Assembly (NCBI GenBank): GCA_019918135.1
Contig: WBZZ01003826.1
Coordinates: forward strand, 25,001 to 89,000
Reading direction: 5' to 3'
Source: Paulinella micropora
Lineage: Eukaryota > Cercozoa > Imbricatea > Euglyphida > Paulinellidae
DNA length: 64,000 nt
Shown in pieces: positions 27,941-38,884 of this stretch. The notes under the pieces are model-generated. The model was given only the letters and a program-made list of their open reading frames with translations, made no database searches and was not told the DNA's origin. Position 1 is the first letter of the stretch, and every line of letters starts with the position of its first letter. The position numbers and the translations under genes were made by a program.

Positions 27941-30900
27941 ATGATCCACGAGAAACTGGTCCAGTTGAAAAACTGGTTCACTGGCATTGGCGCACAGGAG
28001 GCCTGCTTCAAGGCGGGCGACGCGCGCGGCGACAAGGTCTTTGTCGCCCTCAATACCCGCGGGGGCCCTGAACCAAGCTACATGTACGCGGCCTTCAAGG
28101 ACATAGCGGATTTCTTTGCCTACTACCTTAGCTTCCCTGTAGAGAAAAGATGCTTCTACTCGATCGATCGGTCCCAGTCCAGCCCCTCCTATTCATCGGC
28201 GCTGTACTTCGACCTCGAGTGGACAACCCCTAAACGAGACCCCGATGGGCCCCAGCGACTAAACTGCCTGTTTTCTGCCCTGCGCGGCGCCATCCAAGGC
28301 TTAAACGACAGCGGCATCAAGGTGTACGGTTTCGGCCGAAAGAACAGCGACGGCACATTCAAGAATTCATTCCATGTCCACGTCCCGGGAGTCGCATTCG
28401 CAAATAACGCCGAGATGGAGGCATGGATCAGGAAAGAGCTATGGGTCGGCCAACAACTTGTCTCCAGCCCGCTCATGACCAACACCACCACAGAAAAGGC
28501 CGAGCCCATCATTGATTTCAGGGTGTACACCAGCAATAGGCTCCTTCGTCTGCCTGGCTCGGCCAAGAGCCCCGGTGGCGCGGTACCACAGGGACTGCCG
28601 TCATCGGCACAGGATTTGCTCGACGCCTTTAGCTGTTGGTTCCGTCCCGTTACGCATTCGGTCCCATCGTCCAAGAAGGGCAAGACTGCTCCTCGTTTTG
28701 CACCAATTGCGCTTAGCAAAGACAAGCCCGCCTGCGAGGCAATCGAAGGTATGCTGCGCAACAGAGGCGACAAACATACCAAAGTCACGCCCGCGCCGAA
28801 CGGGCCGGGCTTTGTCGGGCGAACGGACCGAACTCATGGCCGCACGTGCTTGGTAGGCGGCGAACACAATGCCAGCGACTGCTGCTACTTCAACATCGAC
28901 CACAGGGGGCAGGTGTGGTACCACTGCTACGACAGAGACGCGCACGCCTACTGCGCAGGAGTCCTGCTCGGCACGCTGCCGCAGTGGAAGTCGGCAGACA
29001 AACAGCCGGTTGCGACCTGCATGTGGTCGACGGGCACCAGGAGAGTCGAGCACACTGAAAAGGAAGGTTGGGTCAAGCCCATCTTTTTTGGCAAGAACAC
29101 GAGGGTCATAGCGATTGAGGCCCACTGCGGCCGTGGCAAGTCGACGTCCGTAGCCGAGTGCATCCAGCGGCTGGGCAAAGGCCTCAAGGGCTTCAGGGTG
29201 CTGGTCATTTCGGCACGCATCTCTCACGCAGCGGTACAAAGGGCCAAATTCAAGGGCTTCACTCACTACAAGGAAGCCGGCTTCCTCGAGGCAGATATGC
29301 TAATCATTCAGTATGAGTCCCTACACCTGCTGGCGGACCACGACGTCAGGGCCTTTGACCTGATCATCTTGGACGAAGCGCGCTCGATCGTGGACCAGAT
29401 GCTATCGACCGAAACCAATGGCAGGTTCACTGGCAGGAACGCGCGCTACCTGTACGCGCTGCTCGGGTTCGCTCAGACCAAGGTGATTGCGCTCGACGCT
29501 GACCTTGCGTGCGACGGTTGCGTGCCAACCTTGCTGCAGCGAGTGGCCAGGCCCGATGAGATTGCAGTTCACTGTTACACTCACAATCCGAAAGTCCGCA
29601 AGTTCTATGCTACGCGCGACCGACGGGTGTTTATGGACAAGCTGAAGGCAGCCAGGAGCGGTGACAAGACTGCGATTGCCTGTGCAACCAAGAACGCGGC
29701 CGAGGCGTGGTCGCAGTACTTGAAACAGCACAGGCCCGAACTCAGGACAGTGCTGATTCACGGCGATGTGGACGACAGCCTAAAGACGAGCATGCAGAAG
29801 CCCGACGAGTTCCTGGCACAATTTGACGTGCTCATCTTTACGTCTGTCGTTACGGTGGGAGCAAGTGTCGAGGGGGCGTGGCACAACCTGTTGGTCGACG
29901 CCAGCAGCCGCAACGGGTGCGGGCCGCGGCAGCTCTTGCAAATGGCGGGCCGTTTCCGCAAGCTGACGGCGCCGTATGTCGTCGATATCTTGTACCCTGC
30001 CAAGCCGACCAGGGCCGACCAGAACTATACGCTGCAATGCAGGCTGCGCCGGGCACAACTGGCACTGCGCGAGCGAGAAAGCGACCTAGCGGTGTACCAG
30101 GGCCTCCTCCGGTTCGAGGAGACGTTCGGTGAGGACGGCCACTTGACGTTAGCACCGGATTGGTTTACAGAAATCTTTGTGCACGCCCACGCCGAGAAGA
30201 TGGCCCGGTTCGAGGAAGAATTTGCGAGGATGGCCAAGCGCCATCAATTCGAAATCGTCATGGACGAGAATGAAAAGGTCGAGACGGAAGAAACCAAGGA
30301 GGAATTCAGGACCATGCGCGATCTGTCCACGGCCGAGCGCGAGGAGTTAATGAAGGACGCCTTCTTTGAGCTGTGCGAGATCTCGGTGGAGGAGTTTGAT
30401 CAGCGGAGGCAGGACCTCGATGAACGCGTCAAGAAGCAGGAAGCTAGCTACTACGATAAGATCCAGTGCGACGTCTTGCATACTTTAAAGCACTTCCGAG
30501 GAGGCGAGACGGGTGACGACGAGCGCGACGAGAAGCGCCGCCACCTGACCTACGAGCTTTTTATGCTGGCGCACAAGCACAAGAGGGCCATGTTTAACTT
30601 GGCCATGGTCCTGAAGCGAGGTCTGGACCACGACGTTGTGTTAGCACCGCTGCGCAACAAGCTCCGCGACAGTGACTGTGCTAACTTGCCGACTGCGTCT
30701 ATCCCGTACTTACCAGCGGCCTCTACCTTGCAGGCCTTTGACCTGCTAGGCATAAAGGACGTGGGGCTCAAGGGACAAACGCTGTTCACCAAAGCGGACA
30801 TCATTGCCAAGCGCAAGGAGATTATCGGGCTAACGAACCGCGCGGCACGGGCGGGAGGCAAACGGATCAGATCACGTGTTGTTTCCGAGAAGGTAACCAA

Positions 30901-31219
30901 AGACATGGCACAGGAACCACTGAAGGGATTGCGGTCCGCTATCGAATCCAGTTTCGGTGCCAAGATCAAGGGGATACGAAAGAGAAACGCCAACAAGTCA
31001 AAAGAACGCGAAGTGTACGAGATAATACACAATAAGGACCTTGTTGACCTGGCTATGGTTAGCAACGCGTACGAAAGGGAGTCCGACGACACATTGATCA
31101 ATTTATCGCTCGCGTCCGTCTCGATTGTGCCTCCTTCCTCTGAGAAACAACACACTACCCCCTGCACCAACCAATCGCGTATCATAATAGATAGTGAGGG
31201 CATTGGCATCGAGCTATAA
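27941..31219 (+). CDS. AEP primase fused to herpes OBP-type helicase (right copy)
   Basis: Second, apparently whole copy of the 1092-residue protein. All primase (FDLEW, SFHVHV, VYTSNRLLRL), zinc (C302, H308, C328, C337) and helicase (GRGKST, ILDEA, GRFRK) motifs are kept. Two residues differ from the left copy. ATTAAAAG follows the stop at 31258 and the tandem hairpin array follows that. Confidence 0.88.
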   Translation: MIHEKLVQLKNWFTGIGAQEACFKAGDARGDKVFVALNTRGGPEPSYMYAAFKDIADFFAYYLSFPVEKRCFYSIDRSQSSPSYSSALYFDLEWTTPKRDPDGPQRLNCLFSALRGAIQGLNDSGIKVYGFGRKNSDGTFKNSFHVHVPGVAFANNAEMEAWIRKELWVGQQLVSSPLMTNTTTEKAEPIIDFRVYTSNRLLRLPGSAKSPGGAVPQGLPSSAQDLLDAFSCWFRPVTHSVPSSKKGKTAPRFAPIALSKDKPACEAIEGMLRNRGDKHTKVTPAPNGPGFVGRTDRTHGRTCLVGGEHNASDCCYFNIDHRGQVWYHCYDRDAHAYCAGVLLGTLPQWKSADKQPVATCMWSTGTRRVEHTEKEGWVKPIFFGKNTRVIAIEAHCGRGKSTSVAECIQRLGKGLKGFRVLVISARISHAAVQRAKFKGFTHYKEAGFLEADMLIIQYESLHLLADHDVRAFDLIILDEARSIVDQMLSTETNGRFTGRNARYLYALLGFAQTKVIALDADLACDGCVPTLLQRVARPDEIAVHCYTHNPKVRKFYATRDRRVFMDKLKAARSGDKTAIACATKNAAEAWSQYLKQHRPELRTVLIHGDVDDSLKTSMQKPDEFLAQFDVLIFTSVVTVGASVEGAWHNLLVDASSRNGCGPRQLLQMAGRFRKLTAPYVVDILYPAKPTRADQNYTLQCRLRRAQLALRERESDLAVYQGLLRFEETFGEDGHLTLAPDWFTEIFVHAHAEKMARFEEEFARMAKRHQFEIVMDENEKVETEETKEEFRTMRDLSTAEREELMKDAFFELCEISVEEFDQRRQDLDERVKKQEASYYDKIQCDVLHTLKHFRGGETGDDERDEKRRHLTYELFMLAHKHKRAMFNLAMVLKRGLDHDVVLAPLRNKLRDSDCANLPTASIPYLPAASTLQAFDLLGIKDVGLKGQTLFTKADIIAKRKEIIGLTNRAARAGGKRIRSRVVSEKVTKDMAQEPLKGLRSAIESSFGAKIKGIRKRNANKSKEREVYEIIHNKDLVDLAMVSNAYERESDDTLINLSLASVSIVPPSSEKQHTTPCTNQSRIIIDSEGIGIEL

Positions 31220-31261
31220 TATCGACCAAAAAGGAGAAAATGTGTGTTTTTTTTTTCATTA

Positions 31262-31672
31262 AAAGGTTCACGGACCAACTTGGTTAGTATATTTTTTACA
31301 GCCCATAGGCAAGTCGGTCCCGGTTCCGGAGAGGTCTCTTGGTCGAAAAAGAGGACCGATTTGACCAGTATTTTTTTACAGCCCATGGTCAAGTCGGTCC
31401 AGGTTGGTCGAAAAAGAGGACCGATTTGACCAGTATTTTTTTACAGCCCATGGTCAAGTCGGTCCAGGTTGGTCGAAAAAGAGGACCGATTTGACCAGTA
31501 TTTTTTTACAGCCCATGGTCAAGTCGGTCCAGGTTGGTCGAAAAAGAGAGGACCGATTTGACCAGTATTTTTTTACAGCCCATGGTCAAGTCGGTCCAGG
31601 TTGGTCGAAAAAGAGAGGACCGATTTGATCAGTATTTTTTTACAGCCCATGGTCAAAGTCGGTCCAGGTTCC
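31262..31672. repeat. Tandem ~66-base hairpin repeat (right copy)
   Basis: Mirror of 14443-14835, about 6 units with the GGACCGATTTGACCA / TGGTCAAGTCGGTCC stem. Confidence 0.9.
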
Positions 31673-31769
31673 CGGAAAAAAGGTTTCTTTTTTTTGTCAA
31701 AAAAAGAATGGAAAAAAGCGCTTCAAAGGATCGCTTCACAACCTGTCTGACCACAAGACCAAAAGGGTT

Positions 31770-33133
31770 TTGAACGTCCTGATTTTTACCAGCGCGGTCT
31801 CGGTAGGGGCAGACGTGCAGCTGCCATGGCACCTGCTGTTGGTGGACGCCTCCTCGCGCAACGGCTGCGGCCCGCGCCAGCTCATGCAGATGATGGGTCG
31901 CTTCCGCAAAATGCAAGTTGAGCGGGTCGACGTGCTGTACCCGCCCAAGCCCACCAAGGCCGACGTCAGCTACACACTTTGCCACCGCCTCGAAAAGGCC
32001 AGACGGGACCTGCGCGAACGCGAGACCGATATTCAGCAGTACCAAGGCATGATCAGGTTCCAGGAGACGTTTGACGAGGACGGGACCATGCTCCTTTCGC
32101 CCGACTGGTTCACGGAGCTGCACATTTACGCACGGGCCGAGAAGCTGGCGCAGTTTGAGGAGGAGTTCAAGCGGCAGGCCGGCCGCCACCAGTTCCAGCT
32201 GATCATGGAAGAGGAGAAAGGACAGGAGTACAAGGAACTGGCCAAGACTGAACGGGAGAACCTTTTAAAGGACGCCTTTGACGTGTTAAAGGACTGCCCG
32301 CCCGAGGAGCTGCATCAGCGCCTCAAGGACCTCAAGGAAAAGACCGACGCCAACGAGGCTTCGGCCTATGAGAAAATCCAGCTTGCTTCGCTCCATACCC
32401 TCAAGCTGTTCAGCGGCCGCGAGAAGCAGCGGGCCCTGACGTACGATGAGTTCAAGACTGTCCATGAGAACACGCGCCCCGTGTACAACATCGCGGCCGT
32501 GTTAAAGAAGGGCCTGCTACATGAAGAGATCTTGATGCAACAGAGAAACAAGCTACGGGAGAGACAATACATCAACACCGCTGACACCCCTCTGTGGCAC
32601 ATGGCTGCTTTGAAGACGGTGCAGGCATTCGAGGTGCTTGGAATCCAGAACGCGGGGCTGAGCGCGGACGGGACATCCACGGTCTCTTTTACCAAGAAGG
32701 ACGTGGTTGCCAACAGGGCAAAAATCATCGAACTGACCAACGCAGCGGTCAGAGCGGGTGGATCAAAGATACGATCATATACTACTTCAGGGAAATTAGC
32801 CGCTGATCCCGCCCATGCTCCTCTCAAGGGACTGCGTCATGCGATACAAAGCAACTTTGGATCGACCATCAAAGCAAGAGAATGAAAGAGAGAACCGAAG
32901 GCCGTGACAATAGAGATATGTATATCATCGAGCAGGACAAGGACCTTGTGAACCTCGCTATGTTGTCCAATGCATACGAGGGTGGACACAGCGACAATAT
33001 TCCGCCAGCAGCCTTTACAACGGATTTAGACGCTGTGGTTGATCATCCTTCCGAGAAACGCAAGATCGACGAGGACAACATTGATGGTCAGAAGAAGCTT
33101 AAGTTCACGAATAACGGCCTGCAGGCGGTTTAA
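31770..33133 (+). pseudogene. Truncated OBP primase-helicase paralogue (right copy)
   Basis: Mirror of 12977-14341; the region looks broken. It carries helicase motifs V-VI and the C-terminal region. Fossil. Confidence 0.8.
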
Positions 33134-33190
33134 ATCCCTTTTTGTCATTAAAGTTTTTTTTCTTTTTTCTCGAAAAAGACTTTTTTTTTT

Positions 33191-34392
33191 GGGGCCAGAT
33201 CCCGCACCTCTCCCCCTGAAATCACTGGGGGATCTGGCCCCGTTAATTTCATATGCCTTCGCTGGTATTAACACACAGGGGAGAGAAGGGCAATAAAAAT
33301 ACCCCAACGGGTGTTTTCCTTTTTTTTGGGGGGGGGTATCTTTTTTCCTTTCATTCGACAGAGAAAAAGAACATGGATCGACGATATCGAACGGACTATG
33401 CCATCCCTGGGGCCGGATCCCCCATAATTTCAGGGGGAGTGGGGGGGATCTGGCCCCAAAAAAAAGAGAAGTTTAAAAAGAAAAAAAGTGTGTGTGCGCT
33501 TTGCCTAGGCATCAAAATGATTATCGGACTGCGTCAGGCGATACAAAGCAACTTTGGATCGACCGCCACCTGACCTACGAGCTCTTTATGCTGGCGCACA
33601 AGCACAAGAGGGTCGTGTTTAACCTGGCCATGGTCCTGAAGCGAGGTCTGGACCACGACGTTGTGTTAGCTCCCCTTCAGCATGCGTGGCGCGCGTTCCC
33701 CCCCATAATTTCAGGGGGAGGTGGGGGAACGCGCGCGCGGGGGGGGGGGGGGGGGGGTTGAGCGCCAGGCGATACAAAATAACTTTGGTTCGACCATCAA
33801 GGGCAGGCGAACAAAGAGAAATGAAGACCGTGACCAGGTAGAGATGTATGTCATCGAACATAACAAAGACCTCGTTAAACTCGCTATGATAACCAATGCG
33901 TGGCACGCATTCCCCCCATAATTTCAGGGGGAGGTGGGGGAACGCGTGCCACCAAAAAGAAAAAAAGTGTGCGTGGGGGCTGAGCGCGGACGGGACATCC
34001 CACAGTCTCTTTTACCAAGAAGGACGCTCAGGTTTACCAACAATGGTTTGAAGGCCGTCAACATTTCTCATTAAAAGTTTTTTTTGTGTTTGTCTCTCCT
34101 TTTACTCTCGAAGGGAGGGGGGGGGGAAGGGAAACAAAAAAAATGGGTCGCCATGCCCCTCCCTCCATGTAATTTATAGGCCACCCTGACCCATGAACAA
34201 AAAAGATTCATATTAAAAAAAAATGAACTCTCTTTATGTTTTCTTTTCTACACAAAAGACGCTTGTAAACATGAACAAAGGGGGGAGAAGAAATTTTCAA
34301 AGAGACTGATATTTATGAAAATATCAGTCTCTTTGAAAATGGGCCAATTTGGCCAATGATTTCAGGGGGGAGGTGGCCAAGTTGGCCCATCC
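33191..34392. repeat. Five constant-core hairpins (right copies)
   Basis: Mirror hairpins at about 33191-33241, 33409-33457, 33685-33740, 33899-33952 and 34339-34392. Each pairs a different stem around the TAATTTCAGGGGGAG (or TCACTGGGGG-facing) core. Confidence 0.7.
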
Positions 34393-34890
34393 CCCGGAAA
34401 AAAGTGCTAAAAAAAACTAACCCCCCCCCCCCCATGCGCTGGAGAGGGAGGACCGCGACGCCAGGATCATCGAACTGACCGATGCAGCATCCAGAGCAGG
34501 CGGGAAGAGAATACGATCGTTCACCACTTCAGGAAAATTGGCCGCAGACCCCGTGCATGTCCCTCTCAAAGGACTGCGCCAGGCGATACAAAGCAACTTT
34601 GTATCGACCATTAAGGGTAAGCGAACAAAAAGAAATGAAGGCCGTGACCAGGTAGAGATGTATGTCATCGAGCAGGACAAGGACCTTGTGAACCTCGCTA
34701 TGTTGTCCAATGCATACGAGGGTGGAAACAGCGACAATATTCCGCCAGCAGCCTTTACAACGGATTTAGACGCTGTGGTTGAGCCTTCTTCCAAAAAGCG
34801 CAGGGTCACCGAGGGAGCCGACCACAACGGTCAAAAGAAACTTAAGTTTACGAACCATGGATTGGGAGTCGTTTAAATCCTTCTTTTTTC

Positions 34891-34905
34891 ATTAAAAGTT
34901 TTTTT
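34891..34905 (+). terminator. ATTAAAAG plus T run, candidate 3'-end signal
   Basis: CATTAAAAGTTTTTTTT follows the stop of a helicase tail. Near-identical strings follow other stops at 31258, 33147 and 34071 and their mirror positions. ATTAAA is a known variant polyadenylation signal. Confidence 0.45.
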
Positions 34906-35112
34906 TGGGGGCCGATTTGACCCATGAATACAGGTGGAAAGTGGCCAAACCGGCCCCAAAAACGCAAAGATCGCGAGGATGTCGACCAGATTGCGAATGT
35001 TATCGTGGCAGGAAGCAACACAATCGAAATCGATACGATAATCGAACCCCCTCTCAAGAAGAGCAAGACCAACGATGACCAAATTCACCAATCGTGGCCT
35101 GGGGGCCGTTTC

Positions 35113-35781
35113 TTAAAAAACCCCCAAGCATCTATTCTCCCAAAAAAAAGATGATGGTAGCGTGGCACGCATTCCCCCCCCCCCCCTAATTTCAGGGGGC
35201 CCCACTGAATTTCGGTTCACGCAAAGAGGTTTAATAAAAAAAGACTCGATCAAACTTGCGGGAGGCGCAGGAGTGGCAGGAGGAGGAGGAGACTGTTGCT
35301 GGTGCTGTATCGCCAGTTTCTTTTCCCAGTACCTCTGCATATAAATTGCCCGCTTTTCAGGATGGTTGTCCATGTATCGTTTGGTCCGGCGAGCTCGCCC
35401 GGCCCTAGCTCGCGCCTCGTCCAGGCGCGGGGATATCTTGGTTGTGCGTAGCCCCGCTTTTTCGAAGGCTTTTAGCATTTTTCGGCGCCTGTATCCTCCT
35501 CCGCCAAAATGCAGGCCCTTAAACGGACATTTTTGATAAAGGGTCCATTCTTCCGACAGTTCATTTGCGCGCGCGTGGCAGGTGCTGCTCTGACACTTTG
35601 AATCCGAGAGGTGTTTCCTAGTAAGAAGGCCAGCATCGCAGAAACGAACCAGCCAGGACGGGCGTGTGCCGGCGGGTAAGTGTCTAAGTTTCCGACGACA
35701 TTTTTTGTAGGACTCAAAGTGGTCATGTACAGGGGCGTCCGCTGCCACCGGAACACACCCGCAATTTTTTGCCTCCGCCAT
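35113..35781 (-). CDS. Small basic Cys-containing protein (right copy), unknown
   Basis: Mirror of 10324-10764, likely start at 35781. This arm's frame reads further, with a Gln/Pro-rich stretch (QQQSPPPPATPAPPA) after NHPEKRAIYMQRYW, before entering repeat DNA. Family not recognised. Confidence 0.4.
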   Translation of the reverse strand: MAEAKNCGCVPVAADAPVHDHFESYKKCRRKLRHLPAGTRPSWLVRFCDAGLLTRKHLSDSKCQSSTCHARANELSEEWTLYQKCPFKGLHFGGGGYRRRKMLKAFEKAGLRTTKISPRLDEARARAGRARRTKRYMDNHPEKRAIYMQRYWEKKLAIQHQQQSPPPPATPAPPASLIESFFIKPLCVNRNSVGPPEIRGGGGMRATLPSSFFWENRCLGVF

Positions 35782-35842
35782 ACTTTCTGCACTATGATCC
35801 ACAAGAAAAAAAAAAACCAGCATCATTCCGAAGGGGGGTGTG

Positions 35843-36189
35843 TGTCTCGGGAAGCTCAAAATTAAAAGACTTTAGAAGGCTGAGACGTGAGACACGGTCC
35901 GGGGGGTGAGGCAATATATAAAATGGGCAATGTGCAAAATGCGTTAACGTTAAACCTTGCAACTATGCATTTGAAGCATTCCAAGGGGTCGGAAGAGGTC
36001 TCCCCCCTCAGTGGTTATTCTTTAGACACTTTAGACATGTTTTTTTTAATGACAATTGGTAAAGGATTGATTAAAGTAGTAGAGATTGCACATTGCACAT
36101 TGCACATTGCACATTCTGGGGTCCGGACCGGGACCCTGGCTCATGTCTCAGGCGATTAAAGTCTTTTAATTTTGAGTTTCTTGAGACAA
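35843..36189. mobile_element. MITE-like element (right copy)
   Basis: Mirror of 9916-10262 with the same CTCAAAATTAAAAGACTTTA ends and TGCAATG heptamers. Confidence 0.65.
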
Positions 36190-36220
36190 GAGGCGGTCTT
36201 TCTCAAAGTAAACATTGGTC

Positions 36221-36850
36221 TTAACCGGCATCCCTCCCATCACCCTCTGTGTATTGGGGTGGCGCCGTGAATGCGGGCAGAGAGGCAGTACTTCTCATGG
36301 CTTCTACTGCCTGCCTTGCGCTTTTGCGTGCCTCAGCCGCGAAGAACAGTTTGTCGTCGTCGTCCATCTCGATGCCGAGGAGCTCGAGCACGCCCTTGTA
36401 TGCACCGGGATGCGATGCATATTCGGTGATCGCCAATGTCTTGCGCGCGCCGATCTCCGCGATCTTCTGTTCGATGAGCTCGAGTTCGACGCGACGCTTC
36501 TTCTTGGTAGGCTGCTCGACCACCACCCTCTCGCCTGGTATCAGGGCCAGCACCTGGAGCAATTTGTCGAAGGGTAGGCAGTCGACCGGTCTGCCTTGCC
36601 GACCATCGACTCTCGCGAATGCGATCCTCTTGAGCGAATCCTGCTTTCGGACTTGGGGCTTAAGTCTGGTATAAATAGCCCATGCATCTTTGGTAGAACA
36701 CCCCTTGAAGGAGGCTATCGCGTCGGTGACGGAGAAAAAGCCGTCTTGTTGTCTCACTGACTCTCCAAAGTCAGCCTCTTGTAGTCTCATGAGCATCGGG
36801 TTGGCCGCGATGGCCTCGTTGGTGCATTCGCCTTCAAACACGTCCATCAT
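36221..36850 (-). CDS. Bro/KilA-like putative DNA-binding protein (right copy)
   Basis: Mirror of 9254-9883, same 209-residue protein. Confidence 0.6.
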   Translation of the reverse strand: MMDVFEGECTNEAIAANPMLMRLQEADFGESVRQQDGFFSVTDAIASFKGCSTKDAWAIYTRLKPQVRKQDSLKRIAFARVDGRQGRPVDCLPFDKLLQVLALIPGERVVVEQPTKKKRRVELELIEQKIAEIGARKTLAITEYASHPGAYKGVLELLGIEMDDDDKLFFAAEARKSARQAVEAMRSTASLPAFTAPPQYTEGDGRDAG

Positions 36851-37528
36851 GCTTGCTTGGTCGATTTGTGAGCAAAAAAAGAAATGACAAAGGCTGTTAC
36901 GGGGTAGGAGTGGTTCAGGCACGTTTTGCCTTTTTTTTTCGAAAAATCTCGATATTCGAAACAACTCGGCCGGGCCAGACCATCCATTTCATAAGCCGGC
37001 TTTTGCGTCAAATTACAGGGAAAAGCTGTAGTTGCAGTGGCGCAACTACAGCCTTTCTCCCGCGTCCGGTGGCTGCACGGGAAAACGGCAGCCGTTACGC
37101 ATCTTTTCAAAAAAAAAGTAACGGTCGGCGCCTTTGCGTCAAATTACCGGGAAAAGCTGTAGTTGCAGTGGCGCAACTACAGCCTTTCTCCCGCGTCCGG
37201 TGGCTCCCCGGGAAAACGGCTAGCCGTTACGCATCTTTTCAAACAAAAGTAACGGTCGGCATCATGCTTGCCAAATTTGCCGGTCTTGCGTGAAACTTGA
37301 ACCAGCTGCGGTTATGGTAGGACACGTGCTACTGCAAAGAGGAATTCCGTTCCTGCCAGGCCACTTTCAGCTGTATCGCTGCCTCTTTCGCCAGTTTCGG
37401 CTCGAATCGGTGCCGGTTTCGCGCGTATCACTGGCGAAGAGTAACGGTTCCGGGAGCCGTTACTCATTTTTCAAAAAGAGTTGCGTTTCTATTGCAACCT
37501 TCCTCTGCCATAATCGGACTAATCGGCA
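36851..37528. promoter_or_regulatory. Divergent intergenic region, candidate origin (right copy)
   Basis: Mirror of 8576-9253, with two CTGTAGTTGC hairpins and flanking CCGTTAC boxes. Confidence 0.45.
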
Positions 37529-38818
37529 ATGGCAGAAGTACCTGTGGGTAACGACCAGAAACTCCTGGCCACTGGTGCAACACACGGGTTGATGGTGAAC
37601 CCGGCAGAAATCAGGCGCCACCGGGACGGCTTTTACTGCGTCACTGACGCGATTGCAGCATTTAAAGGATGCAATGAAAAGGACGCGAGTGTAACATACA
37701 TGCGAATCCGGCCGCTGTTAGCAATGATTGAACTCCAACTGGAAATAAAGAGAATTGCATTTGTGCGCTCAAATGGCAGGAGAGGCAGCCCCGTCGACTG
37801 CCTTCCCTTCGGCAAGCTACCGATTGTGCTGGCAATGATCCCAGGAGAGCGCGCGAAGAAGATCGGGAGAGAGTACCCCGCTCTCAGAACACTCAAAAGA
37901 ACCCTGCTGAGAGATGCAAACGCAAAGAAAAAGATAAAAAAGCAAGCACGGAAGGAATGTCAAGATTGTCCAGCCGATGCGAAGAAGACCGCGTCTTTTG
38001 CAGATGAGAATGGTCTCTGTAACAGGCTCTGCGTGGAGCATGCCAAGGCTAAGGGCAGTCACCAGACAAAGAACCCATGTATTGACTGTCCCGAGGACGA
38101 CAAGATCTCAGCAGGCTACAGGGACGAGAACTGTGAAAGGAGACTGTGTGCTCGCCATGCATTCCTGCGCGGGTTGATCCCGAGGCCCAAACCAGGAGCG
38201 TCCATCGTGGCCTGTGAAGTCTGGGACAGACTCGAACAGCAAGGCTGGCAGATCCAGCACGTGCATTTTTCAAACGGCACGAAGGACACGACTGGAAGAG
38301 AGTTCAAGGTGCCCGGACCGCGCAGGTACAGACTCGACGGCTACGACAAGGGGCTCAACGCAGGTTTCGAATTCCTGGGCAACGCATGGCACGGCTACCC
38401 ACCCGAGCACTCGAAACACAACGAGAAATCGCCAACGCTCAAGCGGCTCAACAGCGTGCTGTACAAGGAAACGATGCTGCGCCTCGCTTCCATCCACGAT
38501 TCGATGCCGGCCGGATTCACGATGTACTATGTATGGGAGCACGAATTTCAAGAGATCCGGCACAAGCCGCTGGCGGATGTCACTACAGTATTAAACGAGT
38601 TTACTAATTTAAAAAAAAGCTTTTGTGGTCAAAAATTTCACGGGTCCACCGAAACAGCCGTTACTTTTCTTGTTCGAAAAAAGTTCCCGGGAAAACGGCT
38701 AGCCGTTACTTATTTTTCAAAAAAAAGTAACGGTTTTTCACCTTCCCAACCCCATTACTTTTTTTCTTATTATATGTTACATGTTATATGTCAGAAATAT
38801 CTAACATATAACATGTAA
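37529..38818 (+). CDS. Bro/KilA-like protein with EsV-1-7-like repeats and nuclease-like end (right copy)
   Basis: Mirror of 7286-8575. The domains end near 38610; the remaining frame is translation of the CCGTTACT/fold-back repeats. Confidence 0.6.
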   Translation: MAEVPVGNDQKLLATGATHGLMVNPAEIRRHRDGFYCVTDAIAAFKGCNEKDASVTYMRIRPLLAMIELQLEIKRIAFVRSNGRRGSPVDCLPFGKLPIVLAMIPGERAKKIGREYPALRTLKRTLLRDANAKKKIKKQARKECQDCPADAKKTASFADENGLCNRLCVEHAKAKGSHQTKNPCIDCPEDDKISAGYRDENCERRLCARHAFLRGLIPRPKPGASIVACEVWDRLEQQGWQIQHVHFSNGTKDTTGREFKVPGPRRYRLDGYDKGLNAGFEFLGNAWHGYPPEHSKHNEKSPTLKRLNSVLYKETMLRLASIHDSMPAGFTMYYVWEHEFQEIRHKPLADVTTVLNEFTNLKKSFCGQKFHGSTETAVTFLVRKKFPGKRLAVTYFSKKSNGFSPSQPHYFFSYYMLHVICQKYLTYNM

Positions 38819-38869
38819 CATATAATAAGAAAAAAAGTAATGGGGTTGGGGAGGTGAAAAACCGTTACT
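38726..38869. repeat. Fold-back element (right arm, inner)
   Basis: Mirror of the element at 7235-7378. Confidence 0.85.
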
Positions 38870-38884
38870 CGTCTTTTTCAAAAA

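Larger units (their letters stand above)
33140..35150 (+). pseudogene. Array of OBP-helicase tail fragments (right copy)
   Basis: Mirror of 10955-12960. Fragment order along the plus strand: LRQAIQSNFGS joined to a LTYELFMLAHKHKR piece (about 33510-33680), an RQAIQNNFGSTIK...KDLVKLAM piece (33765-33895), a short GLSADGTS/FTNNGLKAV piece (33975-34070), a longer tail with EYVIEQDKD-like and KLKFTNHGLGVV text (34440-34876), and a last tail (34955-35110). Hairpins separate the pieces. Confidence 0.75.
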
